A stretch of DNA of 64,000 nt from Prescottella sp. R16 (GTDB lineage Bacteria > Actinomycetota > Actinomycetes > Mycobacteriales > Mycobacteriaceae), in assembly GCF_030656875.1 (NCBI RefSeq), contig NZ_CP130943.1:3224001-3288000 (forward strand). Direction: 5' to 3'. The first letter of the stretch is position 1. The number at the start of each line of letters is the position of its first letter. The notes beneath the pieces were generated by a model. The model was not told the origin of the DNA and did no database searches. It saw only the letters and a program-made list of their open reading frames with translations. Position numbers and translations under genes: made by a program. This document shows, piece by piece, positions 55,892 to 64,000 of this stretch.

Positions 55892-56880
55892 GCCGCCGGC
55901 AGTACGACGAGTCCGACGTCCGGATCCGTCCGGGCAAGGGGTCGCGTCCGCGCACCAAGAACCGGCCCGAACACGCCGACGCCGCCGAGGCGATGGTGGT
56001 GTCGAAGGACCGCGGCCGTTGGGGCGTCGTCCTCGACGGCGACCCGGACCGGCCCGTCGTCACCATGCGGGCCCGTGAACTGGGCCGCACCCCCATCGTC
56101 GTGGGCGACACCGTGAGCGTCGTCGGTGACCTGTCCGGCAAGCCGGACACCCTCGCCCGGATCGTGCGGGTCGCCGACCGCACGACGGTGCTGCGCCGCA
56201 CCGCCGACGACACCGACCCGTTCGAGCGGATCGTGGTCGCCAACGCCGAGCAGCTGCTGATCGTGGTGGCGCTGGCCGATCCCCCACCGCGCACCGGGTT
56301 CGTCGAACGCGCCCTCGTCGCCGCGTACGTCGGCGGCCTGGAACCGATCCTGTGCCTGACCAAGAGCGACCTGGCGACACCCGACGAGTTCGCGGCGACG
56401 TTCGCCGGCCTCGACATCCCCGTCGTCGTCGCGGGCCGCGACGACCCCATCGAACCGGTCACCGAGATCCTCACCGGCCGGCTCACCGCCCTCATCGGGC
56501 ACTCCGGTGTCGGCAAGTCGACGATGGTCAATCGTCTCGTCCCCGAAGCGGATCGGGCCACCGGCGTGGTCTCCGGTGTCGGCAAGGGCCGGCACACGTC
56601 GACGCAGTCGGTGGCGCTGCCGCTGCCCGACGGCGGCTGGGTCGTCGACACCCCCGGCATCCGCTCGTTCGGGCTCGCACACATCTCCCCGGAGAATGTC
56701 GTCGACGCCTTCACCGACCTCGCGGCCGCCGCCGAGGACTGCCCGCGCGGCTGCACCCATCTGGGCCCGCCGGCCGACCCCGAATGTGCCCTCGACCGCC
56801 TCGAGGGCGAGTCCGCGGGACGCGTCGAAGCGGTGCGGCGCCTGCTGGTGGCGCTCATGTCCAACGAGTCCTGGAGCTGA
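55888..56880 (+). CDS. rsgA: Ribosome small-subunit GTPase RsgA
   Basis: A circularly permuted GTPase of about 330 residues: N-terminal OB part, then motifs G4 LCLTKSDL, G1 [15 protein letters not shown]3 [10 protein letters not shown], and a zinc end with [16 protein letters not shown]. It aids maturation of the 30S subunit. The conserved N-terminus ([19 protein letters not shown]) leaves no ATG, GTG or TTG at the right place. CTG at 55888 lies 7 bases after GGGGG and overlaps the aroA stop as CTGA, so a CTG start is likely; a GTG at 55828 is the only canonical alternative close by. Confidence 0.92.
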   Translation: MSRRQYDESDVRIRPGKGSRPRTKNRPEHADAAEAMVVSKDRGRWGVVLDGDPDRPVVTMRARELGRTPIVVGDTVSVVGDLSGKPDTLARIVRVADRTTVLRRTADDTDPFERIVVANAEQLLIVVALADPPPRTGFVERALVAAYVGGLEPILCLTKSDLATPDEFAATFAGLDIPVVVAGRDDPIEPVTEILTGRLTALIGHSGVGKSTMVNRLVPEADRATGVVSGVGKGRHTSTQSVALPLPDGGWVVDTPGIRSFGLAHISPENVVDAFTDLAAAAEDCPRGCTHLGPPADPECALDRLEGESAGRVEAVRRLLVALMSNESWS

Positions 56881-56965
56881 CCCGGGTATCCGCTACCCGC
56901 GGTACCGCCTTTCCGGTCGCGACAGCTAGGGTGTGTCCAGCGTCACCGAATCGGGGGAGGATCTC

Positions 56966-58972
56966 GTGCACACTCTGCTGCGTCGCACCGGCACCGCACT
57001 GGCCGTGGCCGCCGCACTGGTCGTCGGCACCACCACCGGCGTACCGGCCGCGGCCGCCGACCCGACCGGCGGTGCGGCCGGGCAGGACTGGACCGCCACC
57101 ACCGACGGCCCCGACCGGTACCCGGGCGTGGCCGTCGACCAGGACGTACCGATCCGCATGAGCGACGGAGTCGTGCTGCGGGCCAGCGTGTTCCGACCCG
57201 CGGACGCGTCCGGCGCCGCGATCGACGCAGCGCTGCCCACGATCGTCAACATCACCCCGTACACGCGGCTCGTCCCCGTCCTCGCCGACGGAGCCGAGCA
57301 GGATCCGATCCTCGGGCAGGCACTCGACCAGCTCGGGGCGGCCGACCTGTCCGGCACCCCGTTCGACGGCGTCACCGAACTGACCGGCGGGCTCGGCGGC
57401 GGCCTGCTGCGCACGTTCGGCGTCAACCGCGATCTCGTGCAGAACGGCTACGTCCAGGTGGTCGTCGACGTCCGCGGCACCGGCTACTCGCAGGGTGTGT
57501 GGGACGTCCTCGGGGAACGCGAACAGCAGGACAGCGTCGAGGTGTTCGACTGGGCCCGTACCCAGCCGTGGTCGAACGGCGAGTTCGGCATGGCCGGCGT
57601 CTCCTACTCGGCGATCAACAGCTTGCACGCCGCAGACAAGCGCCCCGAGGGCCTGAAGGCCATCTTCCCGGTCGAGCCGTCCGAGGACCTGGCCCGCGAG
57701 ATCGTCGCCACCGGAGGCGCCTTCGGCGCCGGCTTCATGCCGGCGTGGCTGGTGGCGGTCAACGCGCTCAAGTTCGCGCCGATCGACTCGCTGCTGCGCG
57801 GCGACGTCGACCCGCAGTGGCTCGCCGACCGCCTGGCCGATCCGGCGGTGATGTTCCCGCAGATGTTCGATGCGGTCCTGGGCGGTGACGGTGAGGCCGC
57901 GAACGACGGCGCGTTCTACGACGTCCGGGCCGCCGACATCGAACGAATCCAGGTGCCCACGTTCGTCACCGGCGGCTGGCACGACATCTTCGGCCGCGGC
58001 GAACCCCGTATCTTCGACCGACTGCAGCTCCCCGCCGGGCGGAAACAACTGCTCATGGGCAACGGGTATCACCTCAATCCCGGCCTGGGACAAGGTGATC
58101 CCGGGAACCCGCCGCGCCTGGACGTGCTCGAGCGCGCCTGGTTCGACAAGTGGATCAAGGGCATCGACAACGGTATCGACGGCTACGGTCCGGCCACGCT
58201 GTACCAGCAGGGCGGCGACTGGATCACCGCGTCGCAGTTCCCGCGGGCCGGCGCCGAGTACCGGCGCCTGTACCTCGACGGCGCCCCGTCCGGGTCGGCG
58301 CCGCACGCCCTGACCGACGGCTCGCTCACCACCTCCGCACCGACGGCGGCGAGCACCCTGTCGGTGACGCCGGGGCTGCGGGCGGCCTGCTCGCGGGACA
58401 CCGCGCAGGGCACCGCCGGCTTCGGCGCGATCCTCGGGTCTGCGTGCACCCAGGACGCCCGGTTCGCCGAGGCCGAGGCCCTGACGTTCACCACGGCACC
58501 GGTCACCGAGGCCACCGAGATCTCCGGATCCATTGCCGCACATCTGCGTACCACCACCGACGGCGCCGACGGTTTCTGGGCGGTGACCGTCACCGACGTC
58601 GCCCCCGACGGCCGCTCCACGGTCCTCACCAACGGGGCCCTGCTGTCGTCGCGCAGCGCACTGGACGAGCAGCAGAGCGAGAAGGACTCCTCGGGTGCGT
58701 ACACGGTGCCCGTCGCCGACCTGCACGCCGACACGAAACGGGCCGTCACCCCGGGCGCACCGCTGGTCCTCGACATCGGATTGAACGGCACCGAGGCGAG
58801 GATCGCTCCGGGACACCGACTGCGCATCGACATCGCGGCCGCGAGTTTCCCGCGCTACCTGCCGATGCTGCCGGACCTGCAGGCCAGCGGGCTGAAGCCG
58901 CAGCGGCTGCTGATCGACCCGGACGACCCCAGCTTCGTCAACATTCCGGTCGTCGGCACCGCCGGCTGGTGA
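56966..58972 (+). CDS. Secreted CocE/NonD-family (S15 peptidase-like) hydrolase
   Basis: A 668-residue protein with a signal peptide (Arg-Arg, hydrophobic core LAVAAALVVGTT, cleavage near AAAADP). The alpha/beta hydrolase part shows VVVDVRGTGYSQG, the nucleophile in GVSYSA and GGWHDIFGRGEP; the C-terminal half is a jelly-roll (X-Pro dipeptidyl-peptidase C-terminal type). Likely an exported esterase or acylpeptidase; substrate unknown. GTG at 56966 follows GGGGGAGG. A TAGGGT -10-like hexamer lies at about 56927-56932. The gene is an insertion between rsgA and the desA3 region compared with M. tuberculosis. Confidence 0.85.
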   Translation: MHTLLRRTGTALAVAAALVVGTTTGVPAAAADPTGGAAGQDWTATTDGPDRYPGVAVDQDVPIRMSDGVVLRASVFRPADASGAAIDAALPTIVNITPYTRLVPVLADGAEQDPILGQALDQLGAADLSGTPFDGVTELTGGLGGGLLRTFGVNRDLVQNGYVQVVVDVRGTGYSQGVWDVLGEREQQDSVEVFDWARTQPWSNGEFGMAGVSYSAINSLHAADKRPEGLKAIFPVEPSEDLAREIVATGGAFGAGFMPAWLVAVNALKFAPIDSLLRGDVDPQWLADRLADPAVMFPQMFDAVLGGDGEAANDGAFYDVRAADIERIQVPTFVTGGWHDIFGRGEPRIFDRLQLPAGRKQLLMGNGYHLNPGLGQGDPGNPPRLDVLERAWFDKWIKGIDNGIDGYGPATLYQQGGDWITASQFPRAGAEYRRLYLDGAPSGSAPHALTDGSLTTSAPTAASTLSVTPGLRAACSRDTAQGTAGFGAILGSACTQDARFAEAEALTFTTAPVTEATEISGSIAAHLRTTTDGADGFWAVTVTDVAPDGRSTVLTNGALLSSRSALDEQQSEKDSSGAYTVPVADLHADTKRAVTPGAPLVLDIGLNGTEARIAPGHRLRIDIAAASFPRYLPMLPDLQASGLKPQRLLIDPDDPSFVNIPVVGTAGW

Positions 58973-58992
58973 CCTGACCGGCCCGACGGGCG

Positions 58993-59027
58993 CCGATGCC
59001 CGCCCCGGTTTCCGGGGCGGGCATCGG
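58993..59027. terminator. Bidirectional terminator after CocE-type gene
   Basis: A perfect 16-bp stem (58993-59008 with 59012-59027) and a TTT loop between the stops of two convergent genes (58972 and 59044). Confidence 0.85.
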
Positions 59028-59043
59028 TGTCTGTCGCTGCGGA

Positions 59044-60330
59044 TCAGGCGGGCGTGATCGGGAGTTCCTTCGACCGGTCGGCGGTGAACCGGGTCGACTC
59101 GGCGGACCCCGCCGCGCCGTGTCGGCTGTCCGGATCGAGAACGCAGTGCGTGCGCCCGTACACGGTGTACATGCACTTGTTGTTGTGGTTGCAGCGCCCG
59201 GAAACCGTGTGGTCGGCCTTGATCCGGTTCACCAGGTCCGGTTCGCGCAGCAATGCGCGGCCCATGGCGACGAAGCCGAAGCCCTCGCGCATACCGGTCG
59301 CGATGTGGTCGTAGTTGTTGATGCCGCCCAACAGGATCAGTTGTGTGTTCGCCACGACCGGAACGAACTGGCGGGCCGATTCGAGCATGTACAGGTCCTC
59401 GTACGGGTAGGTGCCCAGCGCGCGCTTGCCGAACAGCCGGACACCGGTCTTGAACGGCTCTTTCATCACGGCCGCGAACTCGTCGACGGGAACGTCACCG
59501 CGGAAGAGGTACATCTGCTTGAAGAACGACGAGCCCTGGGTCAGTTCGATCGCGTCGAGGTTGTGGTCCCGGTCGAGGAGTTGCACGGTCCGCAGCGACT
59601 CGGACAGCCAGATGCTGCCGCGGATGCCGTCGTCCATGCTGATCTTCGCGGTCACCGCGATCCGGTCGCCGACGACCTCCCGGACCCGTTGCGCGATCTC
59701 CCGGACCAGCCGGGAGCGGTTGTCGATGGTGCCGCCGTACTCGTCCCGGCGGCGGTTGAGCAGCGGGCTCAGGAACGAGCTCGGCAGGTAGAGGTGTCCG
59801 AAGTGCAGTTCGACGGCATCGAATCCTGCCTCCTCGGCGATCTTCGCGGCCTCTCCGAACTGGTCGACGACTCGGCGGATCTCGGATGTGGTGATCTCCC
59901 GGCAGTACTCGAGCGACGACGGGTTGATCACGCGACTCGGCGACATCGCGGTCACTCCGGTGATCTTCTTCGACGCCACCACGCCGGCATGGCCGAGCTG
60001 GGCCGCGATGGCACCACCCGCGTCGTGGACCGCATCGGTCAGGCGGCGCAGGCCCGGCAGGGCCTTGCTGCTCATCAGGATCTGTCCGGGAGCGCTGGCC
60101 CCCTCGGGGGCGACACAGCAATACGCCACCGTGGTCATGCCCACTCCGCCGCGGACGTAGCCGAGATGGAAGTCGACGAGGTCGTCGGTGACGAGGCCGT
60201 CGGGGGAACGCCCCTCGGAGGTCGCCGCCTTGATGATGCGGTTGCGGAGTCGAACCGGCCCCAACGTCGCCGGGGCGAACGGATCCGGCGTCACCGGTGT
60301 CGAATCGGTGTGTTCAGCTGCGATGGTCAT
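59044..60330 (-). CDS. Old yellow enzyme-family NADH:flavin oxidoreductase
   Basis: A 428-residue FMN TIM-barrel oxidoreductase. Features: FAPATLGPVRLRNRIIKAAT near the start, AAQLGHAG, DAVELHFGHLYLPSSFLSP, NRRRDEYGG, LGGINNYDH, FVAMGRALLREPD, and a Cys-bearing C-terminal extension (RCNHNNKCMYTVYG) that is longer than in classic OYE. It reduces activated double bonds of enones or similar; natural substrate unknown. ATG at 60330 follows AGGGAAGGG by 6 bases. It stands alone between the terminator at 58993 and the large dyad at 60477. Confidence 0.87.
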   Translation of the reverse strand: MTIAAEHTDSTPVTPDPFAPATLGPVRLRNRIIKAATSEGRSPDGLVTDDLVDFHLGYVRGGVGMTTVAYCCVAPEGASAPGQILMSSKALPGLRRLTDAVHDAGGAIAAQLGHAGVVASKKITGVTAMSPSRVINPSSLEYCREITTSEIRRVVDQFGEAAKIAEEAGFDAVELHFGHLYLPSSFLSPLLNRRRDEYGGTIDNRSRLVREIAQRVREVVGDRIAVTAKISMDDGIRGSIWLSESLRTVQLLDRDHNLDAIELTQGSSFFKQMYLFRGDVPVDEFAAVMKEPFKTGVRLFGKRALGTYPYEDLYMLESARQFVPVVANTQLILLGGINNYDHIATGMREGFGFVAMGRALLREPDLVNRIKADHTVSGRCNHNNKCMYTVYGRTHCVLDPDSRHGAAGSAESTRFTADRSKELPITPA

Positions 60331-60476
60331 GGTCGCCCTTCCCTCGAATCCGATGTGGCCGAGACCACACTTCGCGAGGGCTACCCCATCGTCAATACCG
60401 TTTCCCTCCCAACGGACAACCGGCTTTCGAACACCGGCGTCTCCGCACAGCGCTCGGGACCGGACGTCGGGAGGCG

Positions 60477-60527
60477 GGTTTCCCGGTGTGGCACGTACCG
60501 AATCGGTATGTGCCACACCGGGAAACC
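60477..60527. terminator. 51-bp inverted repeat between desaturase and OYE genes
   Basis: Arms 60477-60501 and 60503-60527 pair over 25 bases with one G-T mismatch. It lies 14 bases after the stop of the first desaturase gene (60542) and 146 bases before the OYE start, both on the minus strand. As RNA it makes a long hairpin that would end the desaturase transcript. As DNA its near-perfect symmetry around TACCGAATCGGTA could also be an operator for the OYE gene. The rest of the 211-base gap shows nothing clear. Confidence 0.7.
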
Positions 60528-60541
60528 GGGTGTCAGCGGAA

Positions 60542-61780
60542 CTAGCGGGACAGCAGCGCGCGCAGGCCGCGACGCTTCTTCGATGCCGTGATCGCCGACA
60601 GCAGGCCCTGACGACGGCCGGTCACCGGATCGATCGTCGCAGTGGTGTTGCCACCGAACTTGCGCTCGGACGCCGTCTCGGGCGCATCGTCCGCGGTGTC
60701 GGTGAGGTACTTGTTCGGCAGCGACAGCTTCGCGATGGTCCGCCAGGCCTTGAGGTACTGCACCAGCAGCGGGCCGGTCGTGTACGGCAGGTCGTACTTG
60801 TCGCACAGCGCCCGCACCTTCACCGCGATCTCGGCGTACCGGTTGGACGGCAGATCCGGGTAGATGTGGTGCTCGATCTGGTAGCTGAGATTGCCGGTCA
60901 TGAAGTCCATGACCGGGCCGCCCGAGATGTTGGCACTGCCGAGCATCTGGCGCAGGTACCACTCGGCGTGCGTCTCCTTGTCGACGTCCGCCTTCGTGAA
61001 CTTCTCGGCACCGTCCGGGAAGTGACCGCAGAAGATCACCGCATTCGTCCACACGTTGCGGATCACGTTGGCGGTCAGATTCGCCGTCATCGTCGACTTC
61101 CACGCCTTGCCGGTCAGCGCCGGGTGGACGACGTAGTCCTTGACGATCTGCTTGCCGATCTTCTCGCCGACCTCGGCCAGCTTGCGCTTGGTCTCGGCGC
61201 GATCGTCCCGACCCTTGGCGACCTTGCCCAGTTCGAGATGCTGGATCGCGACACCGTACTGGAACGCCAGCGCCAGCAGCGTGTTGTAGGCGAGGTTGCC
61301 GTAGTTGAACGGCTTCCAGCGCTGGTCACGGGTCACCCGCAGCAGCCCGTATCCGACATCGTCGTCCATGCCGAGGATGTTCGTGTACTTGTGATGCAGG
61401 TAGTTGTGGGTCTGCTTCCAGTGCGCCGACGGATCGGCGTTGTCCCACTCCCAGTTCGCGGAGTGGACCTCCGGATCGTTCATCCAGTCCCACTGCCCGT
61501 GCATCACGTTGTGCCCGAGCTCCATGTTCTCGATGATCTTCGAGACGCCGAGCAGGCCGGCACCGAGCAGCCACAGCGGTCGCTTGCGGCTGCCGAACAG
61601 TACAGCCCGGCCACCGATCTCGAGGCCGCGCTGCAGCCGGATCGTGTTGCGGATGTACCGGGCGTCGCGTTCGCCACGGGACTCCTCGACATCCCGGCGG
61701 ATCGCATCGAGCTCGCGTCCGAGCGCCTCGACGTCGGCATCCGTCAGATGCGCGTACTCCTTGATGTCCGTAATCGCCAC
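60542..61780 (-). CDS. desA3: Membrane fatty-acid desaturase, DesA3-like (copy 1)
   Basis: A 412-residue membrane desaturase with the three histidine boxes HNVMHGQ, HNYLHHKY and QIEHHIYPDLP, plus membrane stretches around 65-85 and 150-175. It is the type of Rv3229c (DesA3), the acyl-CoA Delta9 desaturase that makes oleate. GTG at 61780; a short GTAGG lies close by. It follows the second desaturase gene by 70 bases, in a gap with two palindromes. The two copies keep their His boxes and look fully intact. Confidence 0.9.
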   Translation of the reverse strand: MAITDIKEYAHLTDADVEALGRELDAIRRDVEESRGERDARYIRNTIRLQRGLEIGGRAVLFGSRKRPLWLLGAGLLGVSKIIENMELGHNVMHGQWDWMNDPEVHSANWEWDNADPSAHWKQTHNYLHHKYTNILGMDDDVGYGLLRVTRDQRWKPFNYGNLAYNTLLALAFQYGVAIQHLELGKVAKGRDDRAETKRKLAEVGEKIGKQIVKDYVVHPALTGKAWKSTMTANLTANVIRNVWTNAVIFCGHFPDGAEKFTKADVDKETHAEWYLRQMLGSANISGGPVMDFMTGNLSYQIEHHIYPDLPSNRYAEIAVKVRALCDKYDLPYTTGPLLVQYLKAWRTIAKLSLPNKYLTDTADDAPETASERKFGGNTTATIDPVTGRRQGLLSAITASKKRRGLRALLSR

Positions 61781-61793
61781 GGGCCTACCGTAC

Positions 61794-61826
61794 CGTAAGT
61801 TACGACACCGTAGGTTACCGATCGGT
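61794..61826. promoter_or_regulatory. Two palindromes and -10-like boxes between the desaturase genes
   Basis: CGTAAGTTACG (61794-61804) and ACCGATCGGT (61817-61826) are perfect inverted repeats within the 70-base gap. On the minus strand TAACTT (61797-61802) and TAACCT (61812-61817) fit the -10 form TANNNT and overlap the palindromes. This suggests that desA3 copy 1 has its own repressible promoter. The binding protein is not encoded in the window. Confidence 0.5.
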
Positions 61827-61850
61827 GACTGTGTCGTGGATCACGATACG

Positions 61851-63110
61851 TCAGCCCCGGCGCAGGGCGCGACGCCGTCCCACCTGCGCCTCGGCATGCG
61901 CCCTCAGCGCCGACAACAGCCCGCGCCGGCGTCCGGTCTCCGCATCGACCCGCAACGCCTCCGCGATCTGCGATCCCGTCGACGCGAACTTGCGCTCCGA
62001 CGACGTCTCCGGGGCGTCGTCGGACGTCCGCGTGAGGAACCGGTCCGGCAACGCCAGCTTGTGGATCGTCCGCAACGCCAGCAGATACTGACGGCTCAAC
62101 GGCCCGGTCGTGTACGGCAGGTCGTACTTCGCGCACAGCGCCTGCACCCGCGCCGCGACCTCCGCATACCAGTTCGACGGCAGATCCGGGAACAGGTGGT
62201 GCTCGATCTGGTAACTCAGATTGCCGGTCAGGAACGCCATCACCGGACCGGCATCGATGTTGGCGCTGCCCAGCATCTGCCGCAGATACCACTGCGCACG
62301 CGTCTCGTTCTCGAACTGTTCGACCGTGAACTTCTCGGCGCCGTCCGGGAAGTGCCCGCAGAAGATCACCGCGTACGCCCACAGGTTGCGAACCAGGTTC
62401 GCCGTCGCGTTCGCGGCCAGCGTGTGCTTCCACGCCTTCCCCGTCAACGCCGGGAACAGCACGAAATCCTTGCCGACCTGTCGGACGATCTTGACCGCGA
62501 ACTGCCTGTTCGGCCCGGAGTTCAGCTGCATCGGGTCGACGCCCTCGAGCTTCTTCTGCGCCGAGAGGTCGTGCAGTGCGATACCCCACTCGAACCCGGC
62601 CGCGAGAACCACGTTCGCGATCGGCTGCAGCAGATTGATCGGACGCCACTTCTCGTCCCGCGTCATCCGCAGGATCCCGAATCCCACGTCCTCGTCCATG
62701 CCGACGATGTTCGTGTACGTGTGATGGGCGTAGTTGTGGGCGCGCTTCCAATGCTCCGACGGGCCCGTCATGTCCCACTCCCACGTCGTGGAGTGGATCT
62801 CCGGGTCGTTCATCCAATCCCACTGGCCGTGGGTGATGTTGTGCCCCAGCTCCATGTTCTCGATGATCTTCGCGAGCGACAACATGCCGGTCCCGAGCAC
62901 CCACAGCGGACGCCGCCGGCTGCCCAGCAGTACCACCCGCGCCCCCAGTTCGAGCGACCGCTGCGCCCGGATCACCCCACGGATGTAGCGAGCGTCACGC
63001 ACACCACGGGACGCCTCGACGTCACGGCGGATCGCGTCCAGCTCGGCACCGAGCAACTCGATGTCGGCGTCCGTGAGATGGGCGAACTCTTTGATGTCGG
63101 TGATGGCCAC
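61851..63110 (-). CDS. Membrane fatty-acid desaturase, DesA3-like (copy 2)
   Basis: A 419-residue paralogue of the next gene with the same start (VAITDIKEFAHLTDADIE) and His boxes HNITHGQ, HNYAHHTY and QIEHHLFPDLP. A middle stretch (about 185-235) differs most between copies, and could change chain-length or position preference. GTG at 63110 follows GGAGGATC. Upstream, in the 91-base gap, is an 11-base dyad ACCAC-A-GTGGT (63150-63160). It follows the reductase gene, its probable electron donor. Confidence 0.9.
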   Translation of the reverse strand: MAITDIKEFAHLTDADIELLGAELDAIRRDVEASRGVRDARYIRGVIRAQRSLELGARVVLLGSRRRPLWVLGTGMLSLAKIIENMELGHNITHGQWDWMNDPEIHSTTWEWDMTGPSEHWKRAHNYAHHTYTNIVGMDEDVGFGILRMTRDEKWRPINLLQPIANVVLAAGFEWGIALHDLSAQKKLEGVDPMQLNSGPNRQFAVKIVRQVGKDFVLFPALTGKAWKHTLAANATANLVRNLWAYAVIFCGHFPDGAEKFTVEQFENETRAQWYLRQMLGSANIDAGPVMAFLTGNLSYQIEHHLFPDLPSNWYAEVAARVQALCAKYDLPYTTGPLSRQYLLALRTIHKLALPDRFLTRTSDDAPETSSERKFASTGSQIAEALRVDAETGRRRGLLSALRAHAEAQVGRRRALRRG

Positions 63111-63201
63111 CGAGGATCCTCCGTCGGATAGATCAGGCACTGGGGATCAACCACAGTGGTCAGGTACCCGACGACACGCCGAACACCGAAACGCTCGAAA
63201 G

Positions 63202-64000
63202 TTACACGTCGAGCGTACAGTCGCCCGCCGCCGCGGAGATGCACGTCTGGATGCGCTCACCCTCGGCATGCTCCTTGCCGGTACGCAGGTCCACCGCATG
63301 ACCGGACGCCAGCGGGACCACACACGTCTGACAGATACCCATGCGGCAGCCGAACGGCATGAGCACCCCGGCCTTCTCACCCGCCTCGAGCAGCGTCGTC
63401 GCCCCGTCCACCTGCGCATTCTTGCCGGAACGGGCGAACGTCACCGCGCCGCCCTCCCCCGACAGATCGGCCCGCGACACCGCGAACCGTTCGAGGTGCA
63501 GATTCGGTTCGACGCCCTCGTGCTTCCACGTCTGCTCGATGTCGTCGAGCATGGCCTGCGGACCGCACGCCCACGTCTGCCGCTCCCGCCAGTCCGGGCA
63601 CACCTCGTCGAGCGATGCGAGCGCGAACTTGCCGGCGGTCCGGGTGTGCTGCACGTGGCAACGGAACGACGGATGTGCCGCCCCGAGCCGGGCGAGCTCA
63701 CCCGCGAACATCGTGTCGTCCGCGGTCGGCGCCGAATGCACGTGGACCACGTCGGGCAGGTCACCGCGACGGTCCATCGTCCGCAACATCGAGATGACCG
63801 GCGTGATACCGCTGCCCGCGGTGAGGAACAGGATCTTCTCCGGCGGCGGCGACGGCAACGCGAAATTCCCCGTCGGCGCGGCCAGGCGCACGATCGTGCC
63901 CGACGGCACCCCGGTGACCAGATGGCTCGACAGGAACCCCTCCGGCATCGCCTTCACGGTGATGGAGATCAGCTTGTGGTCGACGTCCGGCGCCGACGTG
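63202..64000 (-). CDS. Ferredoxin reductase-like oxidoreductase with C-terminal 2Fe-2S domain (partial)
   Basis: The frame stays open to the window edge, so the N-terminus (and true start) lies beyond 64000. Visible are an FNR-type FAD/NAD part ([34 protein letters not shown]) and a plant-type 2Fe-2S domain with CRMGICQTC and a later Cys in [10 protein letters not shown]. It corresponds to Rv3230c, the reductase that feeds electrons from NADPH to DesA3. Position directly upstream of two desaturase genes supports this role for both. Confidence 0.9.
   Translation of the reverse strand, partial: TSAPDVDHKLISITVKAMPEGFLSSHLVTGVPSGTIVRLAAPTGNFALPSPPPEKILFLTAGSGITPVISMLRTMDRRGDLPDVVHVHSAPTADDTMFAGELARLGAAHPSFRCHVQHTRTAGKFALASLDEVCPDWRERQTWACGPQAMLDDIEQTWKHEGVEPNLHLERFAVSRADLSGEGGAVTFARSGKNAQVDGATTLLEAGEKAGVLMPFGCRMGICQTCVVPLASGHAVDLRTGKEHAEGERIQTCISAAAGDCTLDV

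Noticed and set aside
56883-56899. Terminator after rsgA (CGGGTA and TACCCG arms)
   Set aside because: The stem is only 6 bp with no U tract; too weak to call.

Overview
This window comes from a high-GC, mycolic-acid-type actinobacterium, most probably Rhodococcus or a close Nocardiaceae relative. The reasoning: GC is high throughout, GTG starts and 4-bp start/stop overlaps are frequent, and the proteins are close to those recalled from mycobacteria. With insertions, the gene order also follows the Mycobacterium tuberculosis block from about Rv3197 (aarF-like) to Rv3230c (desaturase reductase). That comparison is from memory of the H37Rv map, not from a search.

Left part (1-13.5 kb): end of an AarF-type kinase gene; whiB7 with a long leader holding an Ala-rich upstream ORF and a three-arm attenuator; uvrD2; mycoredoxin; nudC; a K+ channel; the adnB/adnA helicase-nuclease pair; a LipV-like hydrolase; and an alkyltransferase-like protein. 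These serve antibiotic response, redox balance and DNA repair.

Accessory part (13.5-35.5 kb, absent from this place in M. tuberculosis): a mobA-moeA fusion for Mo cofactor; two membrane-associated proteins; an R2-like ligand-binding oxidase divergent from a thioesterase; and a six-gene nitrate assimilation operon (narK, nasA, FAD/2Fe-2S oxidoreductase, nirB, nirD, hemD-wHTH fusion, cbiX, counting the transporter as the first of seven reading units). nirB carries an apparent 1-base frameshift. The operon imports nitrate, reduces it to ammonium and makes siroheme precursors, while MobA-MoeA supplies the Mo cofactor. Two transport modules follow: PucR regulator / acyl-CoA ligase / MHS transporter, and CynX-type transporter / FadR-type regulator.

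Right part (35.5-64 kb) returns to the mycobacterial order: DUF1918, kinase-fold protein, moeZ, (HAD phosphatase inserted), DUF3152 protease-like protein, TetR, DUF3107, ferritin-like protein, rhlE, beta-propeller protein, ParA, phosphoglycerate-mutase-like phosphatase, GNAT, membrane protein, lipid kinase, whiB1 with a CRP-like site, pdtaS, biotinyl protein, ribosomal protein bL37, rshA/sigH with a SigH-type promoter, ybaK, flavin oxidoreductase, SRAP protein, aroA/rsgA, a secreted CocE-type hydrolase, an old-yellow-enzyme relative, two tandem DesA3-type desaturases and their flavodoxin-reductase-like partner, cut by the window end.

No tRNA, rRNA, CRISPR array, insertion sequence or phage gene was seen. 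The most interesting items are the whiB7 attenuator, the nirB frameshift, probable CTG start codons, the 26-bp tandem repeat at the ybaK stop codon, and several perfect palindromes between divergent or operonic genes.
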